NCBI GenBank assembly: GCA_026225015.1
Contig: JAMFRY010000198.1
Span: 1 to 9,744 of the forward strand
Length of the DNA: 9,744 nucleotides
Direction: 5' to 3'
From: Alphaproteobacteria bacterium
GTDB lineage: Bacteria; Pseudomonadota; Alphaproteobacteria; Acetobacterales; Acetobacteraceae
Below the pieces are notes generated by a model, which had not been told where the DNA came from, made no database searches, and worked only from the letters and a program-made list of their open reading frames with translations. Positions 5,368 through 9,744 of this stretch are shown here, in pieces. A program made the translations under genes and the position numbers. Each line of letters begins with the position of its first letter. Positions within the stretch are counted from its first letter, which is position 1.

Positions 5368-7758
5368 ATGGCAGTTTCTTCCGGAACCAGGCGATTCATC
5401 TCACCCGGAATGCGGGCGCAGGTTCAGCGCCGCATGGCGGAACTGGCCGGGGTCGCCCTGGCGGTTGCCGGACTGGCGCTGTTGCTGGCGCTCATTTCTT
5501 ATCACGCCGGGGACCCGTCCTTCGATACCGCCAGCGATGCGCGGGCCTTGAACCTTGCCGGCGCGTTCGGCGCGGCGATTTCCGACCTTCTGCTTCAGAA
5601 TTTCGGCATTGCGGGATTTTTGCCGGCCTTTATTCTGCTGGCCTGGGCCTATCGGATGGCCTCGCGCGGCCGGCTTGGCTATTTGAAAACGCGGGTCTTT
5701 CTTGGCGGTATCGCCATGCCTTTGCTGGCCGCCTCTCTGGCCATGGCGGTTGCGATCATTCCCGGTCCGCCGGTTGGCTGGCCGGTTCCGGCGGGCATTG
5801 GCGGCGCGGCCGGGATGATTCTCTCCGATCATTTCGGGCATTCGGATTTTGGCGAGGCCGGGGCGGGCATCGCCATGTTTTTTAGCCTGGTCGCCGGCTT
5901 TGCGGCGCTGGGCTTCTCGCTGGCCTTCACCCCGGGCGAATGGCGCTCAGGCGGCGCTCAGGCCGCGCGCATGGCCACCGCGACCATGACCGGCGGCAGG
6001 CGCGGTGCGGAGGCGGTCTCCTCCTGGATCACGCCACTATTGCAGAGCGCCGCCGAGGAAGGTGCTGCGCGAAGCTGGATCGTTCCGCTCGGCCAGCATA
6101 ACCCTGGCAACAGTAGCGCGCCGCAGCCAGAGCAGGCCGGAGTCTTGAAGCCCGTCATGCGGGCCGAGCCCGCCCCGGCGGTGAAAGCCGCCTTGCTCAC
6201 CAAAAAAGCTGCGCCGCGACAGGAGCGTCTGCCCTTGCTGGATGCCGGCTGGAATTTTCCGCCGCTGGAACTGTTGAAGCCCGCACCCACTCGTATCACC
6301 TCCGGCCCGCCGGAAGATGCCTTGCAGAGCAATGCGCGGCTGCTGGAAACCGTGCTGCAGGATTATGGTGTGCAGGGCAGGATTGTCGAAATCCGGCCGG
6401 GCCCGGTCGTCACCTTGTATGAGTTGGAGCCGGCGCCGGGCATTCGTTCCGCCCGGGTGATCGGCCTAGCCGATGATATCGCGCGCAGCCTATCTGTTGT
6501 CGCCGTGCGGATTGCCACCGTTTCGGGCCGCAACGTCATCGGGATCGAGGTGCCGAACGCGAAGCGAGAAACCGTGTTCCTGTCCGAGCTGCTGGGCGCC
6601 GAGCTTTGGGAGAGCCAGGGCGGCAGGCTCAACCTGGCTCTGGGCAAGGACATTTCCGGCGCGCCCATTATCGCCGATCTTGCCCGTATGCCGCATTTGC
6701 TGATCGCCGGCACCACCGGCTCCGGCAAATCCGTCGGTGTCAACGCCATGATCATGAGCCTGCTGTTCCGGCTCTCGCCGGAGCAATGCCGGCTGATCCT
6801 GATCGACCCGAAAATGCTGGAACTCTCCGTCTATGACGGGATTCCGCATCTGATGGCGCCGGTGGTCACCGAGCCGGCCAAAGCGGTGGCGGCGCTGAAA
6901 TGGGTGGTGCGCGAGATGGAACGCCGCTACCGCAACATGAGCCAGCTCTCGGTGCGCAATATCGCGGGCTATAACGACCGTGTGAACGAGGCGCGGGCGA
7001 AAGGTGAGGTGGTCACCCGTCGGGTGCAAACCGGTTTTGATGCGGAAACCGGCAAGCCGGTATTTGAGGAAACACCGCTGGCTTTGGAGGCGCTGCCCTT
7101 CATTGTGGTGTTTATCGACGAGATGGCCGATCTGATGATGGTCGCCGGCAAGGAGATCGAGATCGCCGTGCAGCGCCTGGCGCAGATGGCGCGCGCCGCC
7201 GGCATCCATGTCATCATGGCGACGCAGCGCCCCTCGGTGGATGTGATCACCGGCACCATCAAGGCGAATTTCCCCACCCGCATCAGCTTCCAGGTGATCT
7301 CCAAATTCGACAGTCGCACCATCCTGGGCGAGCAGGGCGCCGAACAACTGCTTGGCCAGGGTGACCTGCTGTACATGGCCGGCGGCGGACGGATCACGCG
7401 CGTGCACGGCCCCTTTGTTTCCGACCGCGAGGTGGAGGATGTGGTGGCGTTTCTGCGCGAGCAGGGCGAACCCGTTTATCTCGACGAAGTCACCGAGCCG
7501 GTGGAGGACGATACCGGCGGTTTGCCGGGAATCACCGGCGGCAATACCAGCGCCGAGGGCAATCTCTACGATCAGGCGGTCTCCTTGGTGGCGCGCGAGG
7601 GCAAGGCCAGCACGTCTTTCATCCAGCGGCATCTGCAAATCGGCTATAACCGCGCGGCGAAGCTGATCGAGCAGATGGAGAAGGAAGGCGTGGTGAGTTC
7701 CGCCAACCATGTCGGCAAGCGCGAGGTTTTGGTGCGCCGAGAACGCGACGAGGATTAG
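5368..7758 (+). CDS. ftsK: DNA translocase FtsK
   Basis: A septum-anchored hexameric ATPase that pumps DNA to clear the closing septum and, through its gamma domain, triggers XerCD recombination at dif. The 796 residues show, in order: a membrane domain with about four segments (near 24-46, 80-97, 110-131, 168-188); a short linker rich in A, P and Q (about 190-310); the alpha/beta motor with Walker A GTTGSGKS (448-455) and Walker B FIVVFIDEMADL (578-589, D584 and E585); the ATQRPSVDVITG block (618-629); and a winged-helix gamma domain (about 731-790, with SFIQRHLQIGYNRAA). Size and order are usual for alphaproteobacteria, whose linkers are much shorter than in E. coli. The ATG at 5368 gives an intact N-terminus although no Shine-Dalgarno sequence precedes it; M15 at 5410 is the alternative. 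The MFS gene follows after 74 bases, not lolA as I would expect in many relatives. Confidence 0.97.
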   Translation: MAVSSGTRRFISPGMRAQVQRRMAELAGVALAVAGLALLLALISYHAGDPSFDTASDARALNLAGAFGAAISDLLLQNFGIAGFLPAFILLAWAYRMASRGRLGYLKTRVFLGGIAMPLLAASLAMAVAIIPGPPVGWPVPAGIGGAAGMILSDHFGHSDFGEAGAGIAMFFSLVAGFAALGFSLAFTPGEWRSGGAQAARMATATMTGGRRGAEAVSSWITPLLQSAAEEGAARSWIVPLGQHNPGNSSAPQPEQAGVLKPVMRAEPAPAVKAALLTKKAAPRQERLPLLDAGWNFPPLELLKPAPTRITSGPPEDALQSNARLLETVLQDYGVQGRIVEIRPGPVVTLYELEPAPGIRSARVIGLADDIARSLSVVAVRIATVSGRNVIGIEVPNAKRETVFLSELLGAELWESQGGRLNLALGKDISGAPIIADLARMPHLLIAGTTGSGKSVGVNAMIMSLLFRLSPEQCRLILIDPKMLELSVYDGIPHLMAPVVTEPAKAVAALKWVVREMERRYRNMSQLSVRNIAGYNDRVNEARAKGEVVTRRVQTGFDAETGKPVFEETPLALEALPFIVVFIDEMADLMMVAGKEIEIAVQRLAQMARAAGIHVIMATQRPSVDVITGTIKANFPTRISFQVISKFDSRTILGEQGAEQLLGQGDLLYMAGGGRITRVHGPFVSDREVEDVVAFLREQGEPVYLDEVTEPVEDDTGGLPGITGGNTSAEGNLYDQAVSLVAREGKASTSFIQRHLQIGYNRAAKLIEQMEKEGVVSSANHVGKREVLVRRERDED

Positions 7759-7832
7759 GGCAGGAGCCACGTCTGGTCTGGTCTGCTTTTGGCGGGGTTG
7801 TTGGGCTGCAAGGCGGGGCCTAGCTGGGGGTC

Positions 7833-9029
7833 ATGCCTAGGCCTGTCGTGACGCGCCGTCTGCCGCTTTTATTGGGTTTTTTGATCGCGGTTGGACCGAT
7901 CTCGACCGATATGTACTTGCCCGCCTTCCCGGCGATCGCGCGGGATTTTCATTCGGCAGGCGCGCCGCAGCTTTCCCTTGCTGCGTATTTTTTCGGTCTG
8001 GCGGTCGGGCAGATGACGCAAGGCCCGCTCTCCGACCGGCTCGGCCGGCGCGGACCGCTGCTGGTAGGGTTGACGATCTACACGCTGGCTTCGCTTGGAT
8101 GCGCGGTTTGCTGGAGCGTCGGCTCATTTGCGGTGTTCCGGTTTCTGGCAGCGGCGGGCTGTTCGGCCGGCGTGGTGATCCCGCGGGCGATGGTGCGTGA
8201 TCTGGCGGACGGGCCGGCGGCGGCGAAGCTTTTTTCCAAACTGATGCTGGTGATGGGCGTGGCGCCGATCGCCGCGCCGATGCTGGGCGCGCTTTCGATG
8301 AGTGTTGGCAACTGGCGGCTGATTTTTGCGCTGGCAGCACTATATGGCGTGCTGGCGGTCGTGCTGATCTGGTATTTTCTGCCCGACACCTTGCCGCCGG
8401 AACGCCGCACGAGGCTGGGACCCGGCGCCGTGCTGGTGCGCTATGTGGCGATTTTCCGGGAACGCTCCTTCCTCACCCACGCGCTGATCATGACCTTTAC
8501 GGCGGCCGCCTTGTTTGCCTATCTCGCTGGCAGTCCGCAGGTATTTGTCAGGCTGTATGGCTGGAGCACGGCGGCGTACGCGGCGATGTTCGGGGCGAAC
8601 GCGGTTGTGTATATCGGCGTTAATCAGCTCAATCCCCTGCTGGTTGCGCGGTATGGTATCACCCCGGTGATCTCTGTTGCCGGCAATATCCTGCTGGTCG
8701 GCGGCTTGCTGCTGGCCTTGCTTGCCTGGCACCCGCTGGGGCCGTTTGGCGTGGCTGCGGGATTACTGATCGCGGAAATCGGGTTCGGGCTGGTGCTGCC
8801 TTGCGCGATGGTGGGCGCACTTTCGCGCCATCAGGCGCATGCGGGGAGCGCCTCGGCGCTGCTGGGCACGCTGCAATATGCCGGTGGAGCGATGACCAGC
8901 CTGGCGATCGGCGCCTTGCAGGAAAACAGCGCCACACCCATGGCGGTGGCGATGCTGGTATGCGCCAGCCTCGCGGTGCTTGCGGCGAGCCTGCGGCCGC
9001 GGCTAGTTTTGGTAGCAGCGGAGACGTAA
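7833..9029 (+). CDS. Bcr/CflA-type MFS multidrug efflux transporter
   Basis: An inner-membrane proton-driven antiporter of the DHA1 class, 12 membrane segments in 398 residues. The N-terminus has the subfamily mark ISTDMYLPAFPAI (23-35) in and after the first segment, motif A GPLSDRLGRRG (64-74) in the first cytoplasmic loop, and a motif-B-like arginine region (PRAMVRDLADG) after the fourth segment. Bcr/CflA proteins are known for exporting bicyclomycin, sulfonamides, chloramphenicol or cysteine, but the substrate cannot be predicted from sequence. The start at 7833 is supported by protein layout; the GGGGG just before it is too close (2 bases) for a good ribosome site. It lies 74 bases after ftsK with no terminator that I can see, and 1 base before puuD. 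That suggests co-translation with puuD and a possible link to a polyamine-derived or gamma-glutamylated compound. Confidence 0.92.
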   Translation: MPRPVVTRRLPLLLGFLIAVGPISTDMYLPAFPAIARDFHSAGAPQLSLAAYFFGLAVGQMTQGPLSDRLGRRGPLLVGLTIYTLASLGCAVCWSVGSFAVFRFLAAAGCSAGVVIPRAMVRDLADGPAAAKLFSKLMLVMGVAPIAAPMLGALSMSVGNWRLIFALAALYGVLAVVLIWYFLPDTLPPERRTRLGPGAVLVRYVAIFRERSFLTHALIMTFTAAALFAYLAGSPQVFVRLYGWSTAAYAAMFGANAVVYIGVNQLNPLLVARYGITPVISVAGNILLVGGLLLALLAWHPLGPFGVAAGLLIAEIGFGLVLPCAMVGALSRHQAHAGSASALLGTLQYAGGAMTSLAIGALQENSATPMAVAMLVCASLAVLAASLRPRLVLVAAET

Positions 9030-9030
9030 T

Positions 9031-9744
9031 ATGGCCGATGTCAATGTCGTGGGAATTCCTGCCTGTACCAAGCTGATCAGCAACTATATCCAGCACGCCA
9101 CGCCGGCGCGCTATGGGGCGGCGCTGATGGCGGCATCCAACGCGATTCCGGTGCTAATTCCGCCCGAAGGCGAGGCCATGCTGGCGCTGCTGGACCGGCT
9201 GGACGGCGTGCTGTTCAACGGCAGCCCCAGCAATGTGGCGCCGATGCGCTACGGCGCGGATTTCGACGCAACCCCGGATTTTCATGACCCGGAACGTGAT
9301 GCCACAACCCTGCCATTGATTCGTGCGGTGCTGAAACGCGGCATGCCGATGCTGTGCATCTGCCGCGGCGTGCAGGAATTGAACGTGGCCCTTGGCGGCA
9401 CGTTGTTCCAGGAAGTGCATAATCTACCGGGCCGGCTGGATCACCGCGCCGGCGAGGGTTCGCGCGAGCAGATTTTTGCGCCCAAGCATGAGGTGACGCT
9501 CTCGGGACAACTTGCGCGCATCTCCGGCGCGGAAAAAATTAGGGTGAATTCCCTGCATGGCCAGGGGATCGACCAGTTGGCGGCTGGCCTAGTGGTGGAA
9601 GCATTGGCGCCGGACGGCACCGTCGAAGCGGTGCGGGTGGAGGAGCAGAATTTCGCCATCGGCGTACAATGGCATCCGGAATGGGAAGTCACCCATTTTC
9701 CTGACCGATTGCGGCTATTTCAGGCTTTTGGACAAGCCTGCGCC
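9031..9744 (+). CDS. puuD: Gamma-glutamyl-gamma-aminobutyrate hydrolase (PuuD), C-terminus cut by window edge
   Basis: A class I glutamine amidotransferase-like hydrolase (peptidase C26) that releases glutamate and GABA from gamma-glutamyl-GABA, a late step of gamma-glutamylated putrescine breakdown, in the cytoplasm. The 238 visible residues start MADVNVVGIPACT and show FNGSPSNVAP (62-71), the nucleophile elbow CICRGVQELN (109-118, catalytic C111), the NSLHGQG block (173-179) and the catalytic pair H215 and E217 in QWHPEW. No stop is reached; E. coli PuuD is about 254 residues, so only some 15 are missing. GGAG (9020-9023) lies 7 bases before the ATG, inside the end of the MFS gene, whose stop is 1 base upstream, so the two are almost surely one operon. 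A different gamma-glutamyl amide substrate is the main alternative. Confidence 0.88.
   Translation, partial: MADVNVVGIPACTKLISNYIQHATPARYGAALMAASNAIPVLIPPEGEAMLALLDRLDGVLFNGSPSNVAPMRYGADFDATPDFHDPERDATTLPLIRAVLKRGMPMLCICRGVQELNVALGGTLFQEVHNLPGRLDHRAGEGSREQIFAPKHEVTLSGQLARISGAEKIRVNSLHGQGIDQLAAGLVVEALAPDGTVEAVRVEEQNFAIGVQWHPEWEVTHFPDRLRLFQAFGQACA

Noticed and set aside
5114..5368. Open frames between amt and ftsK on both strands
   Set aside because: They run through the terminator hairpin, have no ribosome site and give no protein-like pattern.
6490..7770. Long open frame on the minus strand opposite ftsK (426 codons)
   Set aside because: It is a mirror of the GC-rich ftsK codons: rich in H, R, D and G, without any domain, and fully inside a firmly identified gene.
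1..9744. A new defence, mobile or biosynthetic system
   Set aside because: All but one of the genes belong to well-known families, and I see no integrase, transposase, repeat array, toxin-antitoxin pair or modular synthase.

Overview
The window is GC-rich chromosomal DNA that reads as Alphaproteobacteria, most plausibly the Acetobacterales/Rhodospirillales side. The reasons are the GC-rich codon use, a 41-residue L36 of the zinc-free alphaproteobacterial type, and a ubiquinone hydroxylase – ammonium transporter – ftsK gene order resembling an arrangement I recall from other alphaproteobacteria. I placed it by reading motifs, not by a database search, so the family-level placement is tentative. 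I saw no IS element, phage gene, CRISPR array, tRNA or rRNA.

Layout. (1) Positions 1-1846, minus strand: a tight three-gene run of a family 2 glycosyltransferase, an unrecognised small protein with two membrane segments, and the N-terminal half of puuB (gamma-glutamylputrescine oxidase), which leaves the window at base 1. (2) Positions 1981-2230, plus strand: rpmJ (L36) with a candidate promoter and a strong intrinsic terminator. (3) Positions 2244-3467, minus strand: a UbiH/COQ6-family FAD monooxygenase of ubiquinone synthesis, convergent with rpmJ. (4) Positions 3740-5107, plus strand: an ammonium transporter of the AMT2-like type, behind a good-looking sigma-54 (-24/-12) promoter and followed by two hairpins, the second a canonical terminator. 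(5) Positions 5368-7758, plus strand: ftsK, the cell-division DNA translocase, with no Shine-Dalgarno sequence and a candidate promoter whose start point would fall almost on the ATG. (6) Positions 7833-9744, plus strand: a Bcr/CflA-type MFS transporter, then after one base puuD (gamma-glutamyl-GABA hydrolase), which runs off the right edge.

How the genes fit together. Three nitrogen-related functions flank housekeeping genes: ammonium uptake in the middle, probably under nitrogen (sigma-54/NtrC-type) control, and two steps of the gamma-glutamylated putrescine pathway at opposite ends (puuB left, puuD right) in separate transcription units. The other genes (L36, ubiquinone hydroxylase, FtsK) are core functions. 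I found no evidence for a new defence, mobile or multi-gene system. The points most worth a second look are the AMT2-like transporter without glnK under a sigma-54 promoter, the divided Puu pathway with an MFS transporter coupled to puuD, the unrecognised two-TM protein next to puuB, and the possible leaderless start of ftsK.
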